Source: DASUBN01 sp035465695 (GTDB taxonomy: Bacteria; Pseudomonadota; Gammaproteobacteria; Natronospirales; REEB76). Taken from it: 32,471 nt of DNA. Positions 1 to 6,757 of this stretch are shown piece by piece (the stretch's first letter is position 1; the number at the start of each line of letters is the position of its first letter). The position numbers and the translations under genes are program-made. The notes under the pieces were generated by a model, which saw only the letters and a list, made by a program, of their open reading frames with translations, had not been told where the DNA came from and ran no database searches. The DNA lies in assembly GCA_035465695.1 (NCBI GenBank), contig DATIVR010000196.1:1-32471 (forward strand). The letters are read 5' to 3'.

Positions 1-686
1 ATACTGTCTCCTGGAGCCTTTCCGTGGAGATGTTCTTCTACGTCGCATTCCTCGCACTAAGGCATCTCTCGGATCGGCAGCTGTATGCTCTGACGACTTT
101 GTCTTGCGGCCTGTTGATCTTCATGATCTCTATTCCACACCCCGGGGTCGATCCCTATTGGGCCTTCTACATCAATCCAGTGGCTCGTCTGCCTGAGTTC
201 TTGAGTGGCATGACCCTGTATCGCCTTTACCGAAGCGGCGCCCTTGTGAACCTTCCGGCACCCCGTTTCGACTTCCTTCTATTGGCGGTGTTTATGTTGC
301 TGGCGGCGGCATTCCTGGGAAGTCGCGGCATCGGTGTGTCGTGGTTCTATTCGATAATCCCGCTGCCGTTCTGCATATTGATGATGGTCTCGTTGCTTGG
401 GGAGTCTCATAACCGCTATATGACGAACCCGACGTTGGTCTTGTTGGGTGAAGCGTCGTTCGGGCTGTACCTCATCCATCATCCCATAATCGACTTCTTT
501 AACCTGCTGGTCCGTAAGCACGCCGGTGTGGAAGCGGTTTTGCTGCAGCTGGTCGCGGTGGCGTTGTGCGTGGTTTCGTCGGTAGTGTTCTACATGTTCA
601 TCGAGTCTCGCCTGACGCGGGCCTTAAAGGCGTTTTTCATGGGACGAGCCGTGTCGAAAATGCCGTCGCCTCTTGTGTCGGAATGA
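1..686 (+). CDS. Acyltransferase-3 family membrane protein, C-terminal part
   Basis: The reading frame is open from base 3 at the left edge, so the gene starts outside the window; about 227 residues are visible. The first residues read TVSWSLSVEMFFY, the WSL(S)VE-FFY signature seen mid-protein in acyltransferase-3 (OafA/NolL-like) integral membrane O-acyltransferases. Several hydrophobic segments follow, with a late 'FGLYLIHHPIIDF' segment also typical of the family. The GTG at 24 is therefore an internal valine, not a start. These proteins transfer acyl groups, often acetyl, to cell-surface sugars; the substrate here cannot be told. The gene ends 12 bp before tadA. Its base composition looks less GC-rich than that of downstream genes, which may indicate transfer. 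Confidence 0.85.
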   Translation, partial: TVSWSLSVEMFFYVAFLALRHLSDRQLYALTTLSCGLLIFMISIPHPGVDPYWAFYINPVARLPEFLSGMTLYRLYRSGALVNLPAPRFDFLLLAVFMLLAAAFLGSRGIGVSWFYSIIPLPFCILMMVSLLGESHNRYMTNPTLVLLGEASFGLYLIHHPIIDFFNLLVRKHAGVEAVLLQLVAVALCVVSSVVFYMFIESRLTRALKAFFMGRAVSKMPSPLVSE

Positions 687-698
687 CGGGATAGAAAG

Positions 699-1151
699 AT
701 GGACGAACAGGATCAACGGTGGATGCGCGAGGCGCTCTTCCTGGCACGCCAAGCAGAGGCGGCCAGCGAAGTCCCTGTTGGCGCCGTGCTGGTGAAGGAT
801 GGCGTGCTCATCGGGTCCGGCTGGAATCAGCCCATCGGCGCTCATGACCCCACGGCCCACGCCGAGGTTATGGCTCTGCGTGCAGCAGCCAAGTCCCTCG
901 GCAACTATCGCCTCGTGGATACCACGCTGTATGTGACACTGGAGCCGTGCGTCATGTGTGTCGGCGCGTTGGTGCATGCCCGGGTCGCACGTCTGGTGTT
1001 CGGGGCTCCGGATCCCAAGACCGGTGCCGCCGGCTCGGTGTTCGATCTCGCCCGTTCCCACAAACTCAACCACCGGATGGATGTGGAGGGCGGTGTCCTG
1101 GCAGAAGAATGCGGCGGCCTGTTGAAAGCATTCTTCGCGCGCAAGCGCTAA
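699..1151 (+). CDS. tadA: tRNA-specific adenosine deaminase TadA
   Basis: This 150-residue protein deaminates A34 to inosine in the anticodon of tRNA-Arg(ACG), allowing wobble decoding. It has the full cytidine/deoxycytidylate-deaminase zinc signature: HAEV (His54, catalytic Glu56) and PCVMC (Cys84 and Cys87). The flanking 'EVPVGAVLV' and 'GAxDPKTGAAGS' segments are typical of TadA rather than other deaminases, and the length is normal. The start is the ATG at 699; no strong Shine-Dalgarno is visible, and the gene lies 12 bp after the acyltransferase stop. A hairpin just downstream (1160-1182) has its T-run on the opposite strand, so it is not a clear terminator for this gene. Confidence 0.95.
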   Translation: MDEQDQRWMREALFLARQAEAASEVPVGAVLVKDGVLIGSGWNQPIGAHDPTAHAEVMALRAAAKSLGNYRLVDTTLYVTLEPCVMCVGALVHARVARLVFGAPDPKTGAAGSVFDLARSHKLNHRMDVEGGVLAEECGGLLKAFFARKR

Positions 1152-1159
1152 GACCAAAA

Positions 1160-1182
1160 AAGGGCTCCATGAGGGGGCCCTT
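1160..1182 (-). terminator. Minus-strand intrinsic terminator left from a broken tRNA-Ser copy
   Basis: The arms 1160-1168 and 1174-1182 form a 9-bp stem with one G-T pair and a 5-nt loop. Read on the minus strand it is followed by six T residues (1161-1156). It lies 8 bp past a tRNA 3' end remnant at 1191-1209, the same arrangement as the intact tRNA-Ser and its terminator at 1331-1370. Confidence 0.7.
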
Positions 1183-1190
1183 GATTGAAT

Positions 1191-1209
1191 TGGCGGAAGG
1201 GGTCGGATT
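1191..1209 (-). pseudogene. 3' end fragment of a second tRNA-Ser gene
   Basis: These 19 bases match the 3' end of the intact tRNA-Ser (1375-1393), including the encoded CCA and acceptor strand, with one mismatch. The rest of the tRNA body is missing upstream and replaced by a structured element. A second 18-nt piece identical to the tRNA T-arm lies in the opposite orientation at 1302-1319. This is read as a decayed and rearranged duplicate. Confidence 0.65.
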
Positions 1210-1210
1210 A

Positions 1211-1295
1211 CGGCTGGCTGTCCCTGCCCGCCGCCCTTCGGGCCCGCGCTTCGCGCTGTTCAAAATCGCTCCAGGCGATTTTGTCGAACCAGCCG
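1211..1295. repeat. Compact multi-hairpin (REP-like) element beside tRNA-Ser
   Basis: A 7-bp outer stem (1211-1217 with 1289-1295) encloses three perfect hairpins. The first is 1233-1236/1240-1243 with a TTC loop. The second is 1246-1249/1253-1256 with a TTC loop. The third is 1261-1269/1275-1283, a 9-bp stem with a 5-nt loop. Only one copy is in the window, so its being a dispersed repeat is inference from its form, which resembles REP-type palindromic units. It sits exactly between the two tRNA-Ser fragments. Confidence 0.55.
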
Positions 1296-1330
1296 ATATA
1301 TCCACGTGGGTTCGAATCCGCCGTCTGTCC

Positions 1331-1370
1331 AAACGAAAAAGCCCCCTTCAAGATAGGGGGCTTCTCGTTT
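1331..1370 (-). terminator. Intrinsic terminator of tRNA-Ser
   Basis: Inner arms 1341-1346 and 1356-1361 pair as GCCCCC/GGGGGC around a 9-nt loop. Outer arms 1331-1336 and 1365-1370 extend the stem. On the minus strand the G/C stem is followed by TTTTTCGTTT. It begins 4 bp after the tRNA CCA end. Confidence 0.85.
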
Positions 1371-1374
1371 GGAT

Positions 1375-1466
1375 TGGCGGAAGGGGTGGGATTCGAACCC
1401 ACGTGGAGCGCAATGCCCCCAACCGATTTCGAGTCGGTGCCGTTGTGACCGCTTCGGTACCCTTCC
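1375..1466 (-). tRNA. tRNA-Ser (anticodon CGA)
   Basis: On the minus strand the gene begins GGAAGGG (1466-1460) and ends CCCTTCC, discriminator G and an encoded CCA, closing a perfect 7-bp acceptor stem. The anticodon arm is ACCGA-CTCGAAA-TCGGT with anticodon CGA at 1431-1429, reading UCG serine codons. There is a long variable arm between the anticodon and T arms, as expected of a class II tRNA, and a standard GGTTCGAATCC T-loop. The total is 92 nt with CCA. It has its own promoter (1477-1487) and terminator (1331-1370). Confidence 0.95.
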
Positions 1467-1476
1467 GGGGACGCGT

Positions 1477-1487
1477 ATTTTACAGGA
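1477..1487 (-). promoter_or_regulatory. Extended -10 promoter element of tRNA-Ser
   Basis: On the minus strand these bases read TCCTGTAAAAT, a TG-type extended -10 (TG directly before TAAAAT). The element is followed by a GC-rich ACGCGTCCCC discriminator running into the tRNA. A GC-rich discriminator is typical of stringently controlled stable-RNA promoters. No clear -35 is seen. The same 11-mer is found at purL and glyA. Confidence 0.7.
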
Positions 1488-1537
1488 CTCGCAGTCTTTG
1501 GGCAGCCTTTCTAATGGCAGCTCCCAGGGGTCTTCGG

Positions 1538-1543
1538 TAAAAT
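1538..1543 (+). promoter_or_regulatory. Candidate -10 box for the DUF1820/MBL genes
   Basis: TAAAAT lies 26 bp before the ATG at 1570, at the right place for a short 5' leader. The -35 region is not recognisable. This is a sequence-resemblance call only. Confidence 0.4.
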
Positions 1544-1569
1544 CTCCATCAACCCTGCCGGGAAACGCC

Positions 1570-1899
1570 ATGGCCCCACGTCACATCTATAAAGTCATCT
1601 TCATGAACCAGGGCAAGGTCTATGAGGTCTATGCCCGGAAAGTCAGCCAGGAAGGCTTTTGGGGGTTCATCGAGATCGAGCAGATGGTGTTCGGCGAGCG
1701 CAGCAGCCTGGTGGTGGATCCAGGCGAGGAGCGTCTGAAGACCGAGTTCGAAGGCGTGAAGAAGAGTTTCATCCCCATGCACGCCGTGGTACGCATCGAC
1801 GAGGTGGCGCGCGAAGGCACCCCCAAGATCACCTCCGTGGATGGAGGAGCCAACGTGACTCCGTTCCCGGTGCCGCTTTACACCCCAGGCAAGAAATAG
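1570..1899 (+). CDS. DUF1820 family protein
   Basis: This small 109-residue protein begins MAPRHIYKVIFMNQGKVYEV, and the length and N-terminal 'YKVIF.NQGKVYE(V/L)YA' pattern match the DUF1820 family common in gammaproteobacteria. Its function is unknown. It has no signal peptide or membrane segment and is probably cytosolic. The open frame extends upstream to 1369, but that part runs through the antisense of tRNA-Ser, so the ATG at 1570 is chosen; it follows a plausible -10 (1538-1543). The next gene begins 3 bp after the stop, so the two are probably co-transcribed. Confidence 0.85.
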   Translation: MAPRHIYKVIFMNQGKVYEVYARKVSQEGFWGFIEIEQMVFGERSSLVVDPGEERLKTEFEGVKKSFIPMHAVVRIDEVAREGTPKITSVDGGANVTPFPVPLYTPGKK

Positions 1900-1902
1900 G
1901 AC

Positions 1903-2664
1903 GTGCGTTTCGCCTCCCTGGGCAGCGGCAGCCGCGGTAACGCCACCCTCATCCAGTACGCCGATACCACCATCATGGTGGATTGCGGGTTCTCGGTAAG
2001 TGAAGCCGAGCTGCGCTTGGCCCGCCTGGAGGTCGAACCTGCTTCCATCGCCATGATACTCGTGACTCACGAGCATACTGACCATGCCTCCGGCGTGATG
2101 CGTTTTGCCACGAAGCACGGGATACAGGTGCGTTGCACCGCGGGGACTCGCCAGGCCTGCCTGGAGCGCGGCTTCGAGACCGCCGAGCCTTTCGACAGCC
2201 ATGGCAAGTTCGCGGTAGGTGAGATCGAGGTTACGCCGGTGACGGTGCCCCATGATGCCCGCGAACCCACCCAATTCCTGTTCGACGGTGGCGCGCACCG
2301 TTTCGGCTTGCTGACGGATGTGGGAAGCGTCACGCCCCATATGCGCCGCATGTTCAGTGGTTGCGCCGCGCTGCTGTTGGAATGCAACCACGACCGTGAG
2401 ATGTTGGAGGATGGTCCCTATCCGCCATCCCTCAAACGCCGCGTGGGGGGACCGCTCGGACATCTTAGTAATGCCCAGGCGGCGGACCTCTTGCGAAGCC
2501 TGGACAAGCAGTGGCTGCAACACGTGATCGCGGCGCATCTCTCGGACAAGAACAATAGGCCGGCGTTGGCCAGGGCCGCGCTGGCCGAAGCGATGGACTG
2601 CGATGAAGACTGGGTCGGCATCGCGGACCAGGAATCCGGCTTGGATTGGCGCGAATTGGCGTAG
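1903..2664 (+). CDS. MBL-fold metallo-hydrolase (YycJ/WalJ-like)
   Basis: This 253-residue metallo-beta-lactamase-fold hydrolase starts with 'RFASLGSGSRGNATLI', the N-terminal signature of the YycJ/VicX subgroup, which carries putative nuclease or phosphodiesterase activity. The metal-binding motif is T55-HEHTDH (His56, His58, Asp60, His61). Later ligands are plausible in 'VPHDAREP', 'LTDVGSVT' and 'AAHLSDKNN'. The start is GTG at 1903, 3 bp after the DUF1820 stop, and it gives the family N-terminus exactly. It is probably cytosolic; the substrate is unknown. Family membership is clear, but the precise role in proteobacteria is not. Confidence 0.88.
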   Translation: MRFASLGSGSRGNATLIQYADTTIMVDCGFSVSEAELRLARLEVEPASIAMILVTHEHTDHASGVMRFATKHGIQVRCTAGTRQACLERGFETAEPFDSHGKFAVGEIEVTPVTVPHDAREPTQFLFDGGAHRFGLLTDVGSVTPHMRRMFSGCAALLLECNHDREMLEDGPYPPSLKRRVGGPLGHLSNAQAADLLRSLDKQWLQHVIAAHLSDKNNRPALARAALAEAMDCDEDWVGIADQESGLDWRELA

Positions 2665-2685
2665 AAGTGGAGCGGGGCGGTTCGT

Positions 2686-2696
2686 TCCTGTAAAAT
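2686..2696 (+). promoter_or_regulatory. Extended -10 promoter of purL
   Basis: TCCTGTAAAAT is a TG-extended -10 ending 30 bp before the purL ATG at 2727. No good -35 is present, which is common for extended -10 promoters. It is identical over 11 bp to the elements of tRNA-Ser and glyA in this window. No PurR-like operator was recognised nearby. Confidence 0.7.
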
Positions 2697-2726
2697 GCCG
2701 CTCCGCACCTGCCCCCGGGATCTAAG

Positions 2727-5700
2727 ATGTTGCTGTTTCGTGGTGGTCCGGCACTCTCCACCTTCCGCATCCGGATCCTGCTCGAGAGACTGCAGAAGCA
2801 CGTTCCCGGCATAGACCGTCTGGATTCACAGTATCTCTACTTCGTGGATGCTGACGGCAACCTCGGGTCACCCGAGTGCGCGCTGCTAGAGCGGCTGCTT
2901 AATGACGGTGTCCGGTACGATGCCCCGAATGAGGGAAGCATGGTGCTGGTGGTGCCGCGGCTCGGCACTGTCTCGCCATGGGCCAGCAAGGCCACGGACA
3001 TCGCCCACAGCTGTGGTCTGAAGAAGATCCGCAGGATCGAACGCGGCACAGCCTTCTACCTCCATGTCGCGGCTGGACTGGATGCGCAGGCGTTCACCGG
3101 TGCAGCGGCATTACTCCACGACCGCATGACTCAGTCGATATTGAGGGACACTGCAGACGCGGTGCAGCTCTTTGCCCACACCAGGCCTGCGCCGCTCAAG
3201 AGTGTGGATCTCATGGCCGGCGGCCGTCAGGCGCTGGTGGATGCCAACAGGGAGTATGGTTTCGCGCTCTCCGACGACGAGATCGACTACCTCACTGATA
3301 ATTTCAAGCGCCTGGGCCGTAATCCCACCGACGCGGAACTCATGATGTTCGCGCAGGCGAACTCCGAGCATTGTCGTCACAAGATATTCCGCGGCGAATG
3401 GATCATCGACGGTAAAAAACAACCGAGCTCGCTCTTCGATATGATCCGCGCCACCCATGCGCATAATCCCAGAGGCGTGTTGTCAGCCTATAAGGACAAT
3501 GCCTCGGTAATCGAGGGCAGCCGCGGCGCACGTTTCTTCCCGCGACCCGGTGACGACGAATACGCCTACCACCAGGAGGATATCCATATCCTCATGAAGG
3601 TGGAGACCCACAATCACCCGACCGCCATCGCCCCTTTCGCCGGTGCTGCTACCGGAGCCGGCGGTGAGATCCGCGACGAGGGTGCCACCGGCATCGGCGC
3701 CAAGCCCAAGGCCGGCCTCACCGGCTTCTCGGTATCGAATCTACGCATCCCGGGGTTCACCCAGTCTTGGGAGCATGACTTCGGCAAGCCTGGCCGTATC
3801 GTCTCGGCCCTGGACATCATGCTGGACGGCCCTCTGGGGGCCGCGGCGTTCAACAACGAGTTCGGCCGCCCGGCGCTCGGCGGCTATTTCCGCAGCTACG
3901 AGCAGGAAGTCGGTGGTACGCTGCGCGGTTATCACAAGCCCATCATGATCGCCGGCGGGATGGGCAACATCCGGGCCGGCCATGTGGAGAAGCGCGAGAT
4001 CCCGGTAGGGGCCAAGATCATCGTGCTGGGTGGTCCGGCCATGCTCATCGGTCTGGGCGGTGGCGCCGCATCCAGCATGGCGAGTGGCAGTTCGGCAGAG
4101 GACCTTGACTTTGCGTCCGTGCAGCGCGACAACGCGGAGATGCAGCGGCGCGCGCAGGAGGTCATCGACCGCTGTTGGGCGCAGGGCCAGAACAATCCCA
4201 TCCTCTCTGTCCATGACGTGGGCGCCGGTGGCCTCTCCAACGCGGTGCCGGAGATCATCGATGCCAGCCACCGTGGCGGGCGGTTCGACCTGCGCCGCAT
4301 CCCCAACGATGAACCTGGCATGTCGCCCATGGCAGTGTGGTGCAACGAGGCGCAGGAGCGCTACGTGCTGGCCATCGCCCCCGAGCGGCTGGCTGATTTC
4401 GAGAAGCTCTGTGCCCGCGAGCGCTGTCCTTTCGCCGTCATCGGCGAGGCAAGTGCGGATGGGCAACTGGTGGTGGCGGATTCGTTGCTCGGCAAGCCTC
4501 CCGTGGACATGCCCATGGAGGTGCTGTTAGGCAAGCCGCCCAAGATGCTGCGTGATGTGAAGCGCGTATCACCGGCGCGCGGTAGCCTGGATACTTCGCG
4601 GTTCGAGCTGCGCGAGGCGGTGTTCCGGCTGTTACGGCTGCCGGCTGTCGCGGATAAGGGTTTCCTTGTCACCATCGGCGACCGCACCGTGGGTGGGCAA
4701 GTGCACCGTGATCCCCTGGTGGGACCGTGGCAGGTACCGGTGAGCGATCTCGCCGTCACGGCAGCGAGCTATGAAGGTTACGCTGGTGAAGCGATGGCCA
4801 TGGGCGAACGTGCGCCGGTGGCGGCAGTGGATGCACCGGCCTCCGGCCGTCTGGCGGTGGCGGAGGCAGTCACCAATATCGCCGCCGCTGATATCGGCGA
4901 CCTCGCCAAGGTCCGTCTTTCCGCGAACTGGATGGCCGCCTGTGGCAATGCCGGCGAGGACGCGGCGCTCTACGACACTGTGAAGGCGGTGAGCGATTTC
5001 TGTGTGGCACTGGACCTCGCTATCCCCGTGGGCAAGGACTCGCTCTCCATGAAGACCACGTGGCAGAGCGACGGCAAGGATCGCACCATGCTGGCGCCGC
5101 TGTCCGTGGTGATCTCCGGCTTCGCGCCGGTCAAGGACGTGCGCAGGACCCTCACTCCGGAACTGCGCTGCGACATTGCGGATACCCAACTCCTGGTGGT
5201 GGACCTCGGCAAGGGACGGAACCGACTTGGCGGGTCCTGCCTGGCACAGGTGTTTGGCCAAAGCGGCGGCGCCGCTCCCGATGTCGACGATCCTCGCCTG
5301 CTCGGCGGCTTCTTCGCCGCCATCCAGGAACTGCTTGGCGCCGGGTTGCTGTTGGCCTATCACGACCGTTCTGATGGCGGCTTGTTCGTGACTCTGGCTG
5401 AGATGGCCTTTGCCGGCCATTGCGGCCTGGACCTGCACCTCGATGCGCTGGGCGATGATGACTTCGCGGTGTTGTTCGCCGAGGAGGCCGGCGCCGTGTT
5501 GCAGGTGCAGGGCCGCGATGCCCAGCGTATTCACATGGTGTTCGAGCGTCATGGGTTGGGCGCCTACGTGCATTCGGTGGGTGCACCACGCACCGACGGC
5601 CGGGTGGTGATCACCCGTGCGCACAAGAAGATCCTGGACGAGGCGCGCTCGGAGTTGCACGGCGCCTGGAGCGAGCTTTCCTTCCATATGCAACGGCTGC

Positions 5701-6602
5701 GTGACAACCCCATCGGCGCGCAGCAGGAATGGGAAGCCAAACAGGATGAGCGGGACCCGGGCCTGCATGCCAAGCTGACCTTCGATCTCGCGGAGAACCC
5801 GGCGGCGCCTTATATCGGCAAAGGGGCTCGCCCGCGCGTCGCCGTACTGAGGGAGCAAGGCGTGAACGGCCAGGTGGAGATGGCCGCGGCCCTGGATCGC
5901 GCCGGCTTCGCCGCCCAGGATGTCCACATGACGGATGTGCTGGAAGGCCGGGTGCAGCTCGCCGACTTCAAGGGTCTGGTGGCTTGCGGCGGTTTCTCGT
6001 ACGGCGACGTACTGGGCGCGGGCCAGGGCTGGGCCAAGTCCATCCTCTTCAATCCGCGCGGGCGTGAGGAATTCAGCCAGTTCTTCAGTCGCGCCGATAG
6101 CTTCGGCCTCGGCGTGTGCAATGGCTGCCAGATGCTGGCGGCCTTGGCGGACCTGATCCCGGGCACCGCCGGTTGGCCCAAGTTCGTGCGCAATACCTCC
6201 GAACAATATGAAGGCCGCCTGGTATTGGCGGAGGTGATGGCTTCGCCCTCGTTGTTCTTCGCCGGCATGAAGGGGTCGATGATCCCCATCGTCGTGTCCC
6301 ATGGCGAAGGCCGTGCCAAGTTCAGCCATGTGGATGGCGCACAGCAACTCCTGGCCGGTGGAAGGGTGGCGCTGCGCTTCGTGGATAACCGCGAACGTGT
6401 CGCCGACACCTACCCAGCCAACCCCAACGGCTCGCCGCTCGGCATCACCGGCATCACCAATACGGACGGCCGGGTGACCTTGCTGATGCCCCACCCGGAA
6501 AGGGTGTTCCGCAGCCTGCAGATGTCCTGGCGCCCGCGTGAATGGGGTGAGGACTCGCCGTGGATGAGGATATTCCGTAATGCCCGCGCCTGGGTGGCCT
6601 AG
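2727..6602 (+). CDS. purL: Phosphoribosylformylglycinamidine synthase PurL
   Basis: This 1,291-residue large-type FGAM synthase carries out the fourth step of purine synthesis: FGAR + ATP + glutamine to FGAM. Domain order is an N-terminal PurS-like domain (about 1-130), a linker, two AIRS-type ATP-binding halves (about 200-1000; 'ETHNHPTAIAPFAGAATGAGGEIRD' region near 290-315, second half starting near 630), and a C-terminal glutamine amidotransferase domain. The amidotransferase triad is visible: Cys1131 in GVCNGCQML, and His1256 and Glu1258 in PHPERVF. This is 4 residues offset from the Salmonella enzyme. The length is normal and the gene intact. It stands alone behind its own promoter and ends at a short hairpin with T5 (6673-6696). 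Confidence 0.97.
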   Translation: MLLFRGGPALSTFRIRILLERLQKHVPGIDRLDSQYLYFVDADGNLGSPECALLERLLNDGVRYDAPNEGSMVLVVPRLGTVSPWASKATDIAHSCGLKKIRRIERGTAFYLHVAAGLDAQAFTGAAALLHDRMTQSILRDTADAVQLFAHTRPAPLKSVDLMAGGRQALVDANREYGFALSDDEIDYLTDNFKRLGRNPTDAELMMFAQANSEHCRHKIFRGEWIIDGKKQPSSLFDMIRATHAHNPRGVLSAYKDNASVIEGSRGARFFPRPGDDEYAYHQEDIHILMKVETHNHPTAIAPFAGAATGAGGEIRDEGATGIGAKPKAGLTGFSVSNLRIPGFTQSWEHDFGKPGRIVSALDIMLDGPLGAAAFNNEFGRPALGGYFRSYEQEVGGTLRGYHKPIMIAGGMGNIRAGHVEKREIPVGAKIIVLGGPAMLIGLGGGAASSMASGSSAEDLDFASVQRDNAEMQRRAQEVIDRCWAQGQNNPILSVHDVGAGGLSNAVPEIIDASHRGGRFDLRRIPNDEPGMSPMAVWCNEAQERYVLAIAPERLADFEKLCARERCPFAVIGEASADGQLVVADSLLGKPPVDMPMEVLLGKPPKMLRDVKRVSPARGSLDTSRFELREAVFRLLRLPAVADKGFLVTIGDRTVGGQVHRDPLVGPWQVPVSDLAVTAASYEGYAGEAMAMGERAPVAAVDAPASGRLAVAEAVTNIAAADIGDLAKVRLSANWMAACGNAGEDAALYDTVKAVSDFCVALDLAIPVGKDSLSMKTTWQSDGKDRTMLAPLSVVISGFAPVKDVRRTLTPELRCDIADTQLLVVDLGKGRNRLGGSCLAQVFGQSGGAAPDVDDPRLLGGFFAAIQELLGAGLLLAYHDRSDGGLFVTLAEMAFAGHCGLDLHLDALGDDDFAVLFAEEAGAVLQVQGRDAQRIHMVFERHGLGAYVHSVGAPRTDGRVVITRAHKKILDEARSELHGAWSELSFHMQRLRDNPIGAQQEWEAKQDERDPGLHAKLTFDLAENPAAPYIGKGARPRVAVLREQGVNGQVEMAAALDRAGFAAQDVHMTDVLEGRVQLADFKGLVACGGFSYGDVLGAGQGWAKSILFNPRGREEFSQFFSRADSFGLGVCNGCQMLAALADLIPGTAGWPKFVRNTSEQYEGRLVLAEVMASPSLFFAGMKGSMIPIVVSHGEGRAKFSHVDGAQQLLAGGRVALRFVDNRERVADTYPANPNGSPLGITGITNTDGRVTLLMPHPERVFRSLQMSWRPREWGEDSPWMRIFRNARAWVA

Positions 6603-6672
6603 CGGTCGCTGGACTCAATACAAGGACTGAGGACGTGGATCACGGCTGTACTACGGGTGCGATACGCCGTAG

Positions 6673-6696
6673 CTCGCGACGCTCCTGCGAGTTTTT
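6673..6696 (+). terminator. Probable intrinsic terminator of purL
   Basis: Arms CTCGC (6673-6677) and GCGAG (6687-6691) enclose a 9-nt loop and are followed directly by TTTTT. The stem is short, so strength is uncertain; it lies 70 bp after the purL stop. Confidence 0.55.
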
Positions 6697-6712
6697 GACC
6701 AAGCAAATAAGA

Positions 6713-6732
6713 ACGGCCCTCGGAAGGGCCGT
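6713..6732 (-). terminator. Terminator between convergent purL and the M56 peptidase gene
   Basis: A perfect 8-bp stem, ACGGCCCT with AGGGCCGT, has a CGGA loop. On the minus strand it is followed by TCTTATTTG, and it lies 25 bp beyond the M56 gene's stop. It can fold from either strand, so it may act as a shared terminator. Confidence 0.7.
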
Positions 6733-6757
6733 CTCTGGTTCGGGACTCCCTCTGGAC

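Noticed and set aside
947..1571. Several open frames on both strands through the tRNA-Ser region, with AEGVGFEPT-like peptides
   Set aside because: They are translations of the tRNA gene, its terminator and the structured element; such peptides are a known artefact of tRNA-Ser antisense frames.
1549..2538. 329-codon open frame on the minus strand
   Set aside because: It lies wholly opposite the DUF1820 and MBL-fold genes, which have clear family motifs.
4632..6494. 620-codon open frame on the minus strand inside purL
   Set aside because: High GC content keeps the antisense frame open; the purL sense frame is intact with all catalytic residues.
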